Origin: DASPHG01 sp963849605
GTDB lineage: Bacteria; Actinomycetota; Thermoleophilia; Solirubrobacterales; Thermoleophilaceae
Reading direction: 5' to 3'
Assembly: GCA_963849605.1 (NCBI GenBank)
Contig: CAWKHX010000002.1
Coordinates: 310,001-374,000, forward strand
DNA length: 64,000 nt
How positions within the stretch are numbered: position 1 is the first letter of the stretch; every line of letters starts with the position of its first letter. The notes below the pieces were generated by a model. That model was not told the DNA's origin, did no database searches, and saw only the letters and a program-made list of their open reading frames with translations. Made by a program: the position numbers and the translations under genes. This document shows positions 1 through 8,552 of this stretch, one piece after another.

Positions 1-289
1 GGGCGGCCTCGTCGCAGTACGCGGGCCCCTCGTCACCCTGGAGCTGGAGGAGCGACAGCGTGCACGCGTCGGCGACCGCCGCGAGCTCGTCGAGCGGCCG
101 GTTGACGAACACGCCAGTGACCTCGACGGGCGCGCGCTTCAGCCGCTGCCCGATCTCCTCGGCGTCTGGCAACGCGCACGCGCGCGGGCTCGGCTCGTGG
201 AAGATGAGACCGATCGCCCAGGCGCCGAGGTCGACGGCACGCCGAGCGTCATCGAGGTTCGTGATGCCGCAGACCTTGACGCGGGTCAT
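1..289 (-). CDS. trpF: Phosphoribosylanthranilate isomerase, N-terminal fragment (3' end outside window)
   Basis: This is the third enzyme of tryptophan synthesis; it isomerises phosphoribosylanthranilate to CdRP. Translating the minus strand from the ATG at 289-287 gives MTRVKVCGITNLDDARRAVD, with the family's VKVCGIT start of the (beta/alpha)8 barrel, and continues open for 96 residues to the window edge (GVFVNRP and LLQLQGDE are also typical). It lies 21 bp downstream of the HtrA gene on the same strand and is separated from trpC by four unrelated genes. Identification is firm; the missing part cannot be judged. Confidence 0.93.
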   Translation of the reverse strand, partial: MTRVKVCGITNLDDARRAVDLGAWAIGLIFHEPSPRACALPDAEEIGQRLKRAPVEVTGVFVNRPLDELAAVADACTLSLLQLQGDEGPAYCDEAA

Positions 290-310
290 GCCACCAATGG
301 TGGCACGACG

Positions 311-1546
311 CTAAGGCAACGGGAAAGGCTGGCCTTGGCCGGGCGGCTCCTCGCCGCCCTGCGGCTGGCCGCTGGCGTCTAGCGACTGCGGGCGCTTGCC
401 CAGCTCGACCTCGACGGTCTTGCGCTCATCGCCGCGGAAGTACTCGATCTCCACCGTGTCGCCCGGATTGCGATCGAGGATCGCGTCGGCCACGTCCGCG
501 CTCTGCTCGACGTCCTGGCCGTCGACCTTGACGATCACGTCGCCGCCGACCTTCAGGCCCTGCGCGATCGCGGTCCGGCCGCCGCGCAGCCCGGCCTTGT
601 CAGCGGGACCGCCGGGAACGACCTCTTGGACCAGGGCGCCCTGGTCGACGGGCAGGTTCAGGTCCTGCGCCAGCTGCTCGGTGACGGTCGTCGTCGTGAC
701 GCCGAGGTAGGGACGCTCGACCTCGCCGCCCGCCTTGAGCTGGGGCACGATCTCCGTCGCGGTGCTGACGGGGATCGCGAAGCCGATGCCGACCGAGCCG
801 TTCGAGCCGCCGGTCGCGATCTGCGAGTTGATCCCGATGACCTCACCGTGAGCGTCGATCAGCGGGCCGCCTGAGTTACCCGGGTTGATCGACGCGTCGG
901 TCTGGATGACGTTGTCGATCTGGAAGTTGTTCGGGGCGGTGATCTGACGCTGGAGGGCCGAGACGATCCCGGTGGTGACGGTGCGGCTGTAGCCGAACGG
1001 GTTGCCGATCGCGATCACGGGGTCGCCGACACGCAGGTCCGTCGAGTCGCCCAGCTTCAGCGGGACGAGCTTCGGGGCGTCGTCGGGGTCGACCTTCAGC
1101 ACGGCCAGGTCGCTGGACAGGTCGGCGCCGACGACCTGCGCCTTGACGAGGTCGCTCTCCTCGGTGAACCGCACACCGACCTCGCGCGCGTCCTCGACGA
1201 CGTGCGCGTTCGTGAGGATGTAGCCGTCCTTGTCGAGGACGAAGCCGGACCCGGTGGCGATGCCGCCACCCTGGTCGGGCAGCCCGAACGGCGACGTGCT
1301 CTGCGACCGGATGTCGCTCTGGACGAAGACGACGCCGGGACCATCGCGGTCGTAGATGTCGGTGACCGTGAGCCCTTCGTCGCTGCTGTCCGCGGCCGGG
1401 CGCGTCAGCGGCGCCTGGCGAACGACCTCATGCGTGGTGTCGCCGGTGTCGATGACGTCGGTCGCGATCAGGACCGAACCGAGCACGACGGCGATGAGAC
1501 CTCCGACCAACCCGGAAAGGAGATACGGAGTACGGGAACCGCTCAC
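311..1546 (-). CDS. Membrane-anchored HtrA/DegP-type serine protease with PDZ domain
   Basis: This is an S1C-family protease for envelope protein quality control. The 411-residue product has an N-terminal membrane anchor (about residues 8-30), a low-complexity linker, a trypsin-like domain and one C-terminal PDZ domain (about 280-385). The catalytic triad is visible as H115 (TNAHVV), D146 (SSDLAVL) and S225 (GNSGGPL). The GTG at 1546 is chosen because it precedes the anchor directly and a TATAAC hexamer lies 7 nt upstream, consistent with a leaderless message. It follows the transglutaminase gene by 24 bp. The exact subgroup (DegP, DegQ or PepD-like) cannot be assigned. Confidence 0.92.
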   Translation of the reverse strand: MSGSRTPYLLSGLVGGLIAVVLGSVLIATDVIDTGDTTHEVVRQAPLTRPAADSSDEGLTVTDIYDRDGPGVVFVQSDIRSQSTSPFGLPDQGGGIATGSGFVLDKDGYILTNAHVVEDAREVGVRFTEESDLVKAQVVGADLSSDLAVLKVDPDDAPKLVPLKLGDSTDLRVGDPVIAIGNPFGYSRTVTTGIVSALQRQITAPNNFQIDNVIQTDASINPGNSGGPLIDAHGEVIGINSQIATGGSNGSVGIGFAIPVSTATEIVPQLKAGGEVERPYLGVTTTTVTEQLAQDLNLPVDQGALVQEVVPGGPADKAGLRGGRTAIAQGLKVGGDVIVKVDGQDVEQSADVADAILDRNPGDTVEIEYFRGDERKTVEVELGKRPQSLDASGQPQGGEEPPGQGQPFPLP

Positions 1547-1553
1547 GGCCCGG

Positions 1554-1559
1554 GTTATA
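1554..1559 (-). promoter_or_regulatory. Candidate -10 box of the htrA-like gene
   Basis: On the minus strand this reads TATAAC and ends 7 nt before the GTG start at 1546. The spacing matches several other genes in this window and would give a leaderless or nearly leaderless transcript. No good -35 box is evident. Confidence 0.45.
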
Positions 1560-1570
1560 GGGAGGGAGCC

Positions 1571-3679
1571 TCAACCTCGTCTAAACAAAAGCGGTGGCAT
1601 TGCCACGAGCGCGCCGAGCCGCGCGCGCAGGCCGCGGCCGCGCACGAGCGCGCGGCGAAGGTGGCGGCGCGCGACGCTGTCCGGCATCCGCCCGCCGTGC
1701 GCGCCGTAACGTCGTTCGCGCAGCATGCGCAGGTACCGCGTGGCCGCGGGATCGGCGGCGCGCTCGAGCCGCCGTTCCAGCTGCTGCAGCGTCAGCCCCG
1801 ACGCGGCAGGCTCGCCGGCCCGTACGAGCACGCGCTGCAGCGCCGCGATCTCGGCCTCCTCCGCCTCCATCCCGCTCCGGTGAGGCACCAGCCGGCGTGC
1901 GCCGAGGGCGACCAGGCAGGCGACAGCAAGCAGCGCGATCGCGGCGAACGCCATCCAGGTCTCGAGGACGGGCCCGCCCGGATGTGCCCCTCCCTCCGCG
2001 CCCCCGCCGTCCGCGGGCGACGCGTCCGGCACGTTCGGGACGTCCGGCACCTCGCCGGCGCCGGTAGGCCCACCGGACGCGGAGGCGTCGTTCACCCCGG
2101 ACTGCGCCTCGGCCGGCGCGATCGACGGCGTGGGATCGAAGGGGACCCAGCCGATTCCCTCGAACCAGACCTCGACCCACGAGTGCGCATCCAGGTCGCG
2201 CACGCGGTACTCCTTCGTGTCCGCGTTGTACGAGCCCGGTGTGAAGCCGGCGGCAACGCGCGCGGGTATGCCCAGCATCCGCAGCATCAGGGCCATCGCG
2301 CCCGAGAAGTGCTGGCAGTAGCCGGCCCGATCCCGGAACAGGAACGCCGGCAGCGGGTACCGTCGCTGCGGCGGGCGCTCGTCGTAGACGTACTTGCCCC
2401 GGAGGTGGTTCTGGACGGCCCGCACAACGTCGTACTTGGTGGGCTGCCCGCGGGCGAGCCTCTTCGCGAGCCTTTCGACGCGGTCATACGCCGGTGCCAG
2501 GTGCCCGGGGTCCGTGTACCCGAGCAGGGCGTTCGGCACGTCCGGCGGCGCTGCGCGCATCTGGGCCGGCGTCGGCTCGGGGACGTACGCCCTGACGAAA
2601 TAGGTGTCGCCCTCCTCAGGGCGCTGCTCAAGCGCCTCGACCGTCCCGTCCTCGGTCGGGAGCACGCCCGAGTCGACGCCCGTGATCTCGAGCGCGGTGC
2701 CGGCGATCGGGATCACGTCCGTATCGAGGTCGGCGATCGTCACCCGAAGATCGGTCTCCCAAATCAGGTTGTAGGGCTCCGGCAGGAGCGGGTTGTTGCC
2801 CCGGCCGAAGCCGGACCGGACCCAGTGGTCCTCGACGAAGACACCGAGCGTCTCGAGCTTCCAGTAGTTCCGCTCGGTCGACCTGACGTACATCAGGGTC
2901 GTTCCGTCGCGGGGCCAGTCGATCGGACCGTAGTCGTGCGACCAGTCGAAGCGTGTCGTCGCATGCGCCGCGAACGGGTTCCACGCCTGGTAGTCGATCA
3001 ACGGATCGCGGTCGTCGTACCTCGCCGCGGCCGGTAGCGCCGCGATGCACGCGACGAGGACCGCGCCGCCCGCGACAGCGGCGGTACGTGCACCGCGCTC
3101 CGGCATGCGCGGGAGCCACAGCCACGCCGCCGTGAAGAACAGGAGGCCCGCCCCGCGGCCGAGCTCGCTGTCGAACCGGTGCTCGGTGACCGCAAAGCCG
3201 AAGAGGGCGACGAGCAGGACCACCGCGAAGGGACGCAGCGATGCCTTCCGCCAGAACGCGAATGCAGCGGCAGCCGTCAGCACGAGCGGGATCGCGAGCA
3301 GCAGCACGAGCGTGCCCCACGGCTCCTCGCCGCTGTAGGGCCACTCCGCGGTGCCGAGCGACGTGAAGCCGCGATCGAGCCCGTCGCCCAGCTCGTCCCA
3401 GTGTGCGGGGGCGAGATACCTGGCGTCCAACCCGATCGCGACGAAGCCCGCCCCGAGCCCGGCAAGGATGCCGCCAATGCGGAGAGCCCACGCCTGAAGC
3501 GCGGGCGATGCGTCGGCAAGGAAAAGGACAACCGCGACCGCGACCGCAATCAGGACGCAGGCGAACACGCGCCCTCCCGGAGCGTTCACGACCAGCCCGC
3601 TCGCCCAGTGCGCCGCCGCGTACCAGGCGAGCGCGGCGAACGCCGCCAGCTCCAGCCCAAGTCTCCGGATGGCCCTCAC
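1571..3679 (-). CDS. Membrane-bound transglutaminase-like protein (TgpA/DUF3488 type)
   Basis: The 702-residue protein has about six hydrophobic segments in residues 1-215, an extracytoplasmic transglutaminase-core domain with candidate triad C455 (GYCQHFSG), H499 (LDAHSWVEV) and D515 (PFDPTPS), a Gly/Pro-rich linker, a further membrane segment near 570-595 and a cytoplasmic tail of DUF4129 type. Such proteins typically occur with MoxR and DUF58 genes, as here. The start overlaps the DUF58 stop as ATGA (3676-3679), indicating translational coupling. The substrate is unknown; a role in envelope protein cross-linking or processing is inferred from the family. Confidence 0.9.
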   Translation of the reverse strand: MRAIRRLGLELAAFAALAWYAAAHWASGLVVNAPGGRVFACVLIAVAVAVVLFLADASPALQAWALRIGGILAGLGAGFVAIGLDARYLAPAHWDELGDGLDRGFTSLGTAEWPYSGEEPWGTLVLLLAIPLVLTAAAAFAFWRKASLRPFAVVLLVALFGFAVTEHRFDSELGRGAGLLFFTAAWLWLPRMPERGARTAAVAGGAVLVACIAALPAAARYDDRDPLIDYQAWNPFAAHATTRFDWSHDYGPIDWPRDGTTLMYVRSTERNYWKLETLGVFVEDHWVRSGFGRGNNPLLPEPYNLIWETDLRVTIADLDTDVIPIAGTALEITGVDSGVLPTEDGTVEALEQRPEEGDTYFVRAYVPEPTPAQMRAAPPDVPNALLGYTDPGHLAPAYDRVERLAKRLARGQPTKYDVVRAVQNHLRGKYVYDERPPQRRYPLPAFLFRDRAGYCQHFSGAMALMLRMLGIPARVAAGFTPGSYNADTKEYRVRDLDAHSWVEVWFEGIGWVPFDPTPSIAPAEAQSGVNDASASGGPTGAGEVPDVPNVPDASPADGGGAEGGAHPGGPVLETWMAFAAIALLAVACLVALGARRLVPHRSGMEAEEAEIAALQRVLVRAGEPAASGLTLQQLERRLERAADPAATRYLRMLRERRYGAHGGRMPDSVARRHLRRALVRGRGLRARLGALVAMPPLLFRRG

Positions 3680-4746
3680 GCCGCCCTCCGCGCGCCGCGC
3701 CCGAGCGGGGTCGCCCCGCAGCCCGCGACCGTGAACGCGGCGTCACCGCGCATCACGCTCGGGCTGACCAGATAGCGCTCGGCGTGTATTCGCTCCAGTC
3801 CGCGGGGCAGGCCCTGTCGCGCCGTGACCCAGAAGACCACGCCGCGCCTGCCGTGCAGGCGCGCCGCGGGCGCACCCATCGCGGGCTCGACCAGCGCCAG
3901 CCGCGCATGCAGGCCGGGCCACCCTCCGAGGTCCGGCCCGAGGTCGACTGCCCGACGGTCGCCGGGCAGGAGCACCGAGCAGCCGCCGGCCCGCGCAAGG
4001 TGGACGCACAGCGACGCGCCGGCACGGACGGCCATGTCGAGCGCGGCTTCGCTTGCCGGTTGCGTCGGGTCGACGACGACGAGCGGCTGCGCGTCCGAGT
4101 CGGCGAGCAGCCGGCGCTCCATCAGCGTCCCGACGCGCGCGACCGTCGGCCAGTGGATGCGCGATGCCGGCGCACCCTCGCGGTACGGCCGCAGCGACTC
4201 CATCTCGACCTCCGCCGCGACCTCCGCGGGCCGCCCGCCCGCCGCCGACTCGGCCACCGTCCCCGCCCCGCGGCCGCCGGCCATGACGGGCTCGATCCGC
4301 GGCAGGACGAGGACCTCGTCTCCCGCACCCGCCTCCAGCCGCCGTTCGAGCAAACCCAGCGGGTCGCGGATCACAAGCCGCGCGGGCCCGAGCCGCCGCC
4401 TGCCGCGCCGCTCGAACGTAACGGTAATGCGCATCCGCCGGCCTCTATGACCCGTCATCGGCAGCGAGCCGCGCACGAGCGGCTCGACCAGATCACCACT
4501 AGGCGCTGGGAACAGGCCGGTGTCGGCCGTCACCTCGACCGGCCAGTGGTGCTCCTCCTCGACCGTGGCCGGGCCGGTACGACGTTCGAGCGACGCCCCA
4601 CTCGCCGCGCCGGCGACCCACACGGCCGCGCCCGTCGCCAGCAGCATCAGGGCGATCCCCGGGACGTAGAGCGACGGCGACCCGAACGCCGCCGCCGTCG
4701 CCGTCATTCCCGCACCCAGGGCGAGTGTGCCGACGACGCGCACCAT
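3676..4746 (-). CDS. DUF58 domain protein (MoxR-associated, vWA-like)
   Basis: The 356-residue protein has two N-terminal membrane segments (about residues 3-45), then the DUF58 signature around LRPYREGAPASRIHWPTVAR. DUF58 proteins partner with MoxR ATPases and transglutaminase membrane proteins, and all three are contiguous here in the order moxR, DUF58, transglutaminase. The ATG at 4746 is chosen because it sits 8 bp after the moxR stop and directly precedes the first membrane segment. The reading frame stays open upstream only inside moxR. The biochemical role is not established for the family. Confidence 0.88.
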   Translation of the reverse strand: MVRVVGTLALGAGMTATAAAFGSPSLYVPGIALMLLATGAAVWVAGAASGASLERRTGPATVEEEHHWPVEVTADTGLFPAPSGDLVEPLVRGSLPMTGHRGRRMRITVTFERRGRRRLGPARLVIRDPLGLLERRLEAGAGDEVLVLPRIEPVMAGGRGAGTVAESAAGGRPAEVAAEVEMESLRPYREGAPASRIHWPTVARVGTLMERRLLADSDAQPLVVVDPTQPASEAALDMAVRAGASLCVHLARAGGCSVLLPGDRRAVDLGPDLGGWPGLHARLALVEPAMGAPAARLHGRRGVVFWVTARQGLPRGLERIHAERYLVSPSVMRGDAAFTVAGCGATPLGRGARRAA

Positions 4747-4754
4747 CGCCGTGC

Positions 4755-5705
4755 CTACAGGGCCGGTACGCGGTCGAGCGCGTCGCGCACGATCGCGGTG
4801 CGCGCCGAGCCAACGGCCTCGGGCGCGAGCAGGAGCCGGTGTGCGAGCACCGTCTCGGCGAGCGCTTGGACGTCGTCGGGAAGCGCGTGGTCGCGCGCGT
4901 CGAGCGCCGCGTTCGCCTTCGCCGCCTTCAGCAGCATGAGCCCGGCGCGCGGGCTGCCGCCCAGCTCGGTGCGCTGGTCGTTTCGGGTCGCGTCGAGCAC
5001 GGACACCACGTAGCGGCGGAGCGCGTCGCTCGCATGCACGCGATGGCACGCGTCCTGCGCGGCCACGATCTCGGCGACCTCCGACACCGGCTCGAGATCG
5101 AGCACGCGGTCGCGCACCGAATGCTCACTGAGCATGTCGGCCTCGTCGTCCGCCGTCGGGTAGCCCAGCGCGACGCGAACCATGAAGCGGTCGAGCTGCG
5201 CCTCGGGCAGCGGATACGTCCCCTCGTACTCGACCGGGTTCTGCGTGGCGAGCACGACGAATGGCCGCGCGAGCTCGTGCGAGTGCACGTCCACGGTGAC
5301 GCGGCGCTCCTGCATGCACTCGAGGAGGCCCGACTGCGTCTTCGGCGACGCGCGGTTGATCTCGTCGACGAGCACGACGTTCGCGAACACCGGCCCGGGA
5401 CGGAACTCGAAGCGCGACTCGCGCTGGTTGAAGACGTTCGTGCCGACGACGTCGGCGGGGAGCAGGTCGGCGGTGCTCTGGATGCGCGCGTACTCCGCGT
5501 CCACGGAGCGAGCGAGCGATCGCGCGAGCGCGGTCTTCCCGACGCCGGGGTAATCCTCGATCAGCACATGGCCCTCGGCGAGCAGGGCGACCAGGACTTC
5601 GCGCAGGACCTTGTCCTCGACCTTCACCGCCCGCCGGATGTTCGTCGCCAGCCGCTCTCCCAGCGAGGCGACTGCGCTCGGGTCGAGCTCCGGGATCGCA
5701 GCCAT
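4755..5705 (-). CDS. MoxR-family AAA+ ATPase
   Basis: This is a 316-residue AAA+ chaperone-like ATPase. The Walker A motif is GVGKT at residues 54-58 and Walker B is LVDEIN around 112-117, followed by the MoxR-typical ASPKTQSGLLECMQE segment and the AAA lid. It heads the moxR-DUF58-transglutaminase cassette and probably remodels or activates the partner proteins at the membrane. A TAAAAT hexamer overlaps the trpC stop codon 9 nt before its ATG, so the cassette can be transcribed separately from the trp genes. Confidence 0.93.
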   Translation of the reverse strand: MAAIPELDPSAVASLGERLATNIRRAVKVEDKVLREVLVALLAEGHVLIEDYPGVGKTALARSLARSVDAEYARIQSTADLLPADVVGTNVFNQRESRFEFRPGPVFANVVLVDEINRASPKTQSGLLECMQERRVTVDVHSHELARPFVVLATQNPVEYEGTYPLPEAQLDRFMVRVALGYPTADDEADMLSEHSVRDRVLDLEPVSEVAEIVAAQDACHRVHASDALRRYVVSVLDATRNDQRTELGGSPRAGLMLLKAAKANAALDARDHALPDDVQALAETVLAHRLLLAPEAVGSARTAIVRDALDRVPAL

Positions 5706-5714
5706 GCCCCGTCG

Positions 5715-5720
5715 ATTTTA
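5715..5720 (-). promoter_or_regulatory. Candidate -10 box of the moxR cassette
   Basis: The minus strand reads TAAAAT, 9 nt upstream of the moxR ATG and overlapping the TAA stop of trpC. It is a close match to TANNNT and suggests an internal promoter separating the moxR cassette from the trp genes. Confidence 0.45.
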
Positions 5721-6512
5721 CGCCTGGGTGGGTTCCTCCCACCGAGTCAGCTCGCGACACGCCGCTTCCGGGTCCGCCGCTCGCATCAACGTCTCCCCCA
5801 CGAGCACCGCGTCGACCCCCACGCGCTCAAGCTCCTCGACCTGCTCGCGGTGGACGATTCCCGACTCCGAGACGACGGTCTTGCCCGCCGGCACGTCGGC
5901 GAGCAGCTCGAACGTCTTGGAGATGTCGACGCTGAAATCCTGGAGGTCGCGGTTGTTGATGCCGATCAGGTCGGCGTCGATCTCGAGCGCGGCCTCGAGC
6001 TCCTCGACGTCGTGGACCTCGACGAGCGCGTCCAGGTCGAGCGCCCCCGCTTCCTGATGAAGGCTCGCGAGCTCAGCCGGATCGAGCGAGCCAACGACGA
6101 GCAGGACCGCGTCGGCGCCGACTGCGCGCGCCTCGACGAGCTGGTACGGGTCGACCGTGAAGTCCTTGCGCAGGATCGGCAGTTCGCTGGCAGCGCGCGC
6201 CTCGGTCAGGTCGGCGAGCGAGCCGCCGAAGTGCCGCTCCTCGGTGAGGATCGAGAGAGCCGCGGCGCCACCGCGCTCGTACGCGCGCACGATCTCCGTG
6301 ACGCTCGCGCCCTCGCGGATCTCGCCCGCGGACGGCGAGCGGCGCTTGTGCTCGGCGATCAGCGACGTGCCCGGGCGTGCGAGCGCCTCGTGGAAGGGCC
6401 TGCCCTCGGGCCGGCGGTCGGCCTCGCGCTCGAGGTCGGCGAGCGGCCGCTCGCGCTTGCGGCGTTCGACCTCGTCGCGGGTCGCCTGGACGATCGCGTC
6501 GAGACGGGTCAA
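5718..6512 (-). CDS. trpC: Indole-3-glycerol phosphate synthase
   Basis: This enzyme converts CdRP to indole-3-glycerol phosphate. The 264-residue barrel has the family motifs EHKRRSPSAG, ILTEERHFGGS, LRKDFTVDPYQ, IGINNRDL and VSESGI. The start is TTG at 6512, overlapping the trpD stop as TTGA, so translation is probably coupled. The next gene downstream is the unrelated moxR cassette rather than trpB or trpF. Confidence 0.96.
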   Translation of the reverse strand: MTRLDAIVQATRDEVERRKRERPLADLEREADRRPEGRPFHEALARPGTSLIAEHKRRSPSAGEIREGASVTEIVRAYERGGAAALSILTEERHFGGSLADLTEARAASELPILRKDFTVDPYQLVEARAVGADAVLLVVGSLDPAELASLHQEAGALDLDALVEVHDVEELEAALEIDADLIGINNRDLQDFSVDISKTFELLADVPAGKTVVSESGIVHREQVEELERVGVDAVLVGETLMRAADPEAACRELTRWEEPTQA

Positions 6513-7543
6513 GCGGCAGCGAGCTCCTGGGTGCGGCTGACGAAGCGCTCGAGGACGTCGCCCGCTGCGCCCGAGTCCACGGCCGCCGCCGCTGCGGTCA
6601 CGCCGGCCTGAAGTGTGTCCGCCCGGCCGGCGGCGTACACGGCCGCGCCGGCGTTCACGAGCGTCAGCGAGCGGGCGATGCCGTCGTCGTCCCCGGACAG
6701 AACCGCGCGCGTGACGCGGGCGTTCTCCTCCGGCGCGCCGAACGCGATCGTGTCGATCGGCGTGCGCTCGACGCCGAGATCCTCGGGAGTCACCGTGTAC
6801 TTCTCCACCTTTCCGTCCCTCAATTCGACGACGCGCGTGGGTGCTGCGATCGATATCTCGTCGAGCCCGTCCTCGCTCGATACGACGAGCGCCGAACGTC
6901 CGCCAAGCCTAGCCAGGGCCATGGCCATGTGCTCGAGGAAGGGGCCGTCGGACACCCCGATCACCTGGTGCGGGGCGCCGGCGGGGTTCGTGAGCGGTCC
7001 CAGCAGGTTGAAGATCGTACGCACGCCTAGAGCCTTGCGGACGGGCACGACGTGCTTCATCGCGGCGTGATGCTGCGGGGCGAACATGAACCCGAACCCG
7101 ACCGTCTCGATGCAGTCGGCCACCTGCTCGGGAGCGAGGTCGATCCGCGCCCCAAGGGCCTCGAGCACGTCGGCGGAGCCGCACTGCGACGTGGCGGAGC
7201 GATTGCCGTGCTTCGCGACCGGGCAGCCGGCCCCGGCGGCCACGAACGCCGCTGTCGTCGAGACGTTGAACGTCGGGGTGCCCCCGCCCGTGCCGGCCGT
7301 GTCGAGCAGCCCGTCGATGCCGACCTCGACCTTGGTCGCCAGCTCGCGCATCGTCCGGGCGAGGCCCGCGATCTCGTCCGCGGTCTCGCCGCGCGTGCGC
7401 AGGGCGATCAGGAGGCCGGCGGTCTCCTCAGGCGCGGAGCGACCCTCCATCACCTCGCGCAGGACCGTGGCCGCGGTCTCCTCGGAGAGCTCCTCGCCGC
7501 GGCAGACGGCATTGATCGCGTCACTCAGGATCTCGTTTGGCAT
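6509..7543 (-). CDS. trpD: Anthranilate phosphoribosyltransferase
   Basis: This enzyme transfers phosphoribose from PRPP to anthranilate. The 344-residue protein shows the glycine-rich PRPP loop DTAGTGGG, the KHGNRSATSQCGSADVLEALG segment and the NLLGPLTNPA motif. The ATG at 7543 is preferred over the upstream in-frame GTG because MPNEILSDAINAV matches the helical N-terminal domain and the upstream codons overlap the VOC gene. It is 11 bp downstream of the VOC gene and overlaps trpC by 4 bp. Confidence 0.95.
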   Translation of the reverse strand: MPNEILSDAINAVCRGEELSEETAATVLREVMEGRSAPEETAGLLIALRTRGETADEIAGLARTMRELATKVEVGIDGLLDTAGTGGGTPTFNVSTTAAFVAAGAGCPVAKHGNRSATSQCGSADVLEALGARIDLAPEQVADCIETVGFGFMFAPQHHAAMKHVVPVRKALGVRTIFNLLGPLTNPAGAPHQVIGVSDGPFLEHMAMALARLGGRSALVVSSEDGLDEISIAAPTRVVELRDGKVEKYTVTPEDLGVERTPIDTIAFGAPEENARVTRAVLSGDDDGIARSLTLVNAGAAVYAAGRADTLQAGVTAAAAAVDSGAAGDVLERFVSRTQELAAA

Positions 7544-7554
7544 CGAAGCGGAAG

Positions 7555-7971
7555 CTAGACCGTGACGGCGCCGTCGTCGCCGATCTCCCAATTCGGGTTG
7601 TGGGCGACCTCCCACGGGTGGCCGTCGGGATCGCAGAACATCCCTGAATAGCCGCCCCAGAAGGTCTCACCCGGCTCGCGGGGGATCGTCCCGCCCGCGT
7701 TGCGGGCCTCCTCGATCACGGCATCGACCTCGGCGGGCGAGCGCGTGTTGTACGCCAGGGTGATGCCGCCCCAGCCGCCGCTGTCCTCGACACCCGAGTC
7801 CTCGGCGAGGCGTGCGCGGTCCCACAGCGCAACGACCATGCCGCCCGCCTGGAAGAAGACGACGTCGTCGTCCGGGCCGGCGTTCGTGTGCCACCCGAGC
7901 GCCTCGTAGAACGCCCGCGCGCGCGGCAGGTCCGCGACGCCGAGCGTGATCAGGCTCATCCTCTGGTCCAT
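7555..7971 (-). CDS. VOC/glyoxalase-fold protein
   Basis: This 138-residue protein of the vicinal-oxygen-chelate fold starts MDQRMSLITLGVADLPRARA and ends with the typical MFCDPDGHPWEVAHNP block. Two beta-alpha-beta-beta-beta units can be recognised. Its start overlaps the trpG stop by one base (TGATG), and it lies between trpG and trpD, an unusual position for this superfamily. A dioxygenase, glyoxalase or resistance function cannot be told from sequence; a direct role in tryptophan synthesis is not implied. Confidence 0.88.
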   Translation of the reverse strand: MDQRMSLITLGVADLPRARAFYEALGWHTNAGPDDDVVFFQAGGMVVALWDRARLAEDSGVEDSGGWGGITLAYNTRSPAEVDAVIEEARNAGGTIPREPGETFWGGYSGMFCDPDGHPWEVAHNPNWEIGDDGAVTV

Positions 7972-8537
7972 CAGCCCTCCAGGAAGTTGCGCAGCAGCTG
8001 CTTCCCCTCCCCGGTCAGGACGGACTCCGGGTGGAACTGGACTCCCTCGGCGGGGAGCTCGGTGTGACGGATCCCCATCACCGCGTCGCCGTACCAAGCG
8101 GAACGCTCGAGGCAGTCGGGCAGATCGGGGTCCACAACGAGCGAGTGATAGCGGCCGGCCTCGAACGGGTTGTCGAGCCCGCGGAAGATCGTGCGCCCGT
8201 CGTGCTCGACCTGCGCGCTCTTGCCGTGGATCGGCTCACCCCGAACAACCTCGCCGCCGAACGCGACCGCGAGGCACTGCTGTCCCATGCACACACCCAG
8301 GACGGGCGTGCCTGCCTCGGCGAAGCGGCGGATCGCGTCAACCGACACGCCGGCCTCCGCGGGCGTGCACGGCCCCGGCGACACGATCAGGCGGGCCGGC
8401 TTTCGCGCGAGCAGCTCGTCCACCGTCTCGGCGTCGTTGCGAACGACGTCGATCTCCGCACCCAGCTCGCCCAGGTACTGGACGAGGTTGTAGGTGAACG
8501 AGTCGTAGTTATCCACGACAAGGGTCGGCCCCGACAT
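7971..8537 (-). CDS. trpG: Anthranilate synthase glutamine amidotransferase subunit
   Basis: This class I glutamine amidotransferase supplies ammonia to TrpE. The 188-residue protein has the nucleophile elbow GVCMGQQCLA (catalytic Cys), the YHSLVV segment and the catalytic His-Glu in GVQFHPES. The ATG at 8537 precedes LVVDNYDSFTYNLVQYLG, the standard N-terminus. It is divergent from the PhoD-like gene with only 15 bp between start codons. A sister role in folate synthesis (PabA) is possible, since such subunits are often shared. Confidence 0.95.
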   Translation of the reverse strand: MSGPTLVVDNYDSFTYNLVQYLGELGAEIDVVRNDAETVDELLARKPARLIVSPGPCTPAEAGVSVDAIRRFAEAGTPVLGVCMGQQCLAVAFGGEVVRGEPIHGKSAQVEHDGRTIFRGLDNPFEAGRYHSLVVDPDLPDCLERSAWYGDAVMGIRHTELPAEGVQFHPESVLTGEGKQLLRNFLEG

Positions 8538-8543
8538 GTGACC

Positions 8544-8549
8544 ATTCTG
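8544..8549 (-). promoter_or_regulatory. Candidate -10 of trpG in the 15-bp trpG/phoD gap
   Basis: The minus strand reads CAGAAT, 6 nt before the trpG ATG. The overlapping plus-strand hexamer CATTCT (8543-8548) is a weaker candidate for the divergent phosphatase gene. With only 15 bp between start codons, at least one promoter must extend into the opposite coding region. Confidence 0.3.
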
Positions 8550-8552
8550 ACC

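Noticed and set aside
1202..3037. Long plus-strand frame of 611 codons opposite htrA and the transglutaminase gene
   Set aside because: Arg/Pro/Gly-rich shadow of minus-strand genes with clear domains; typical of GC-rich DNA.
4725..6611. 628-codon plus-strand frame over moxR and trpC
   Set aside because: Antisense to two unmistakable genes; composition shows a codon-position shadow and no domain.
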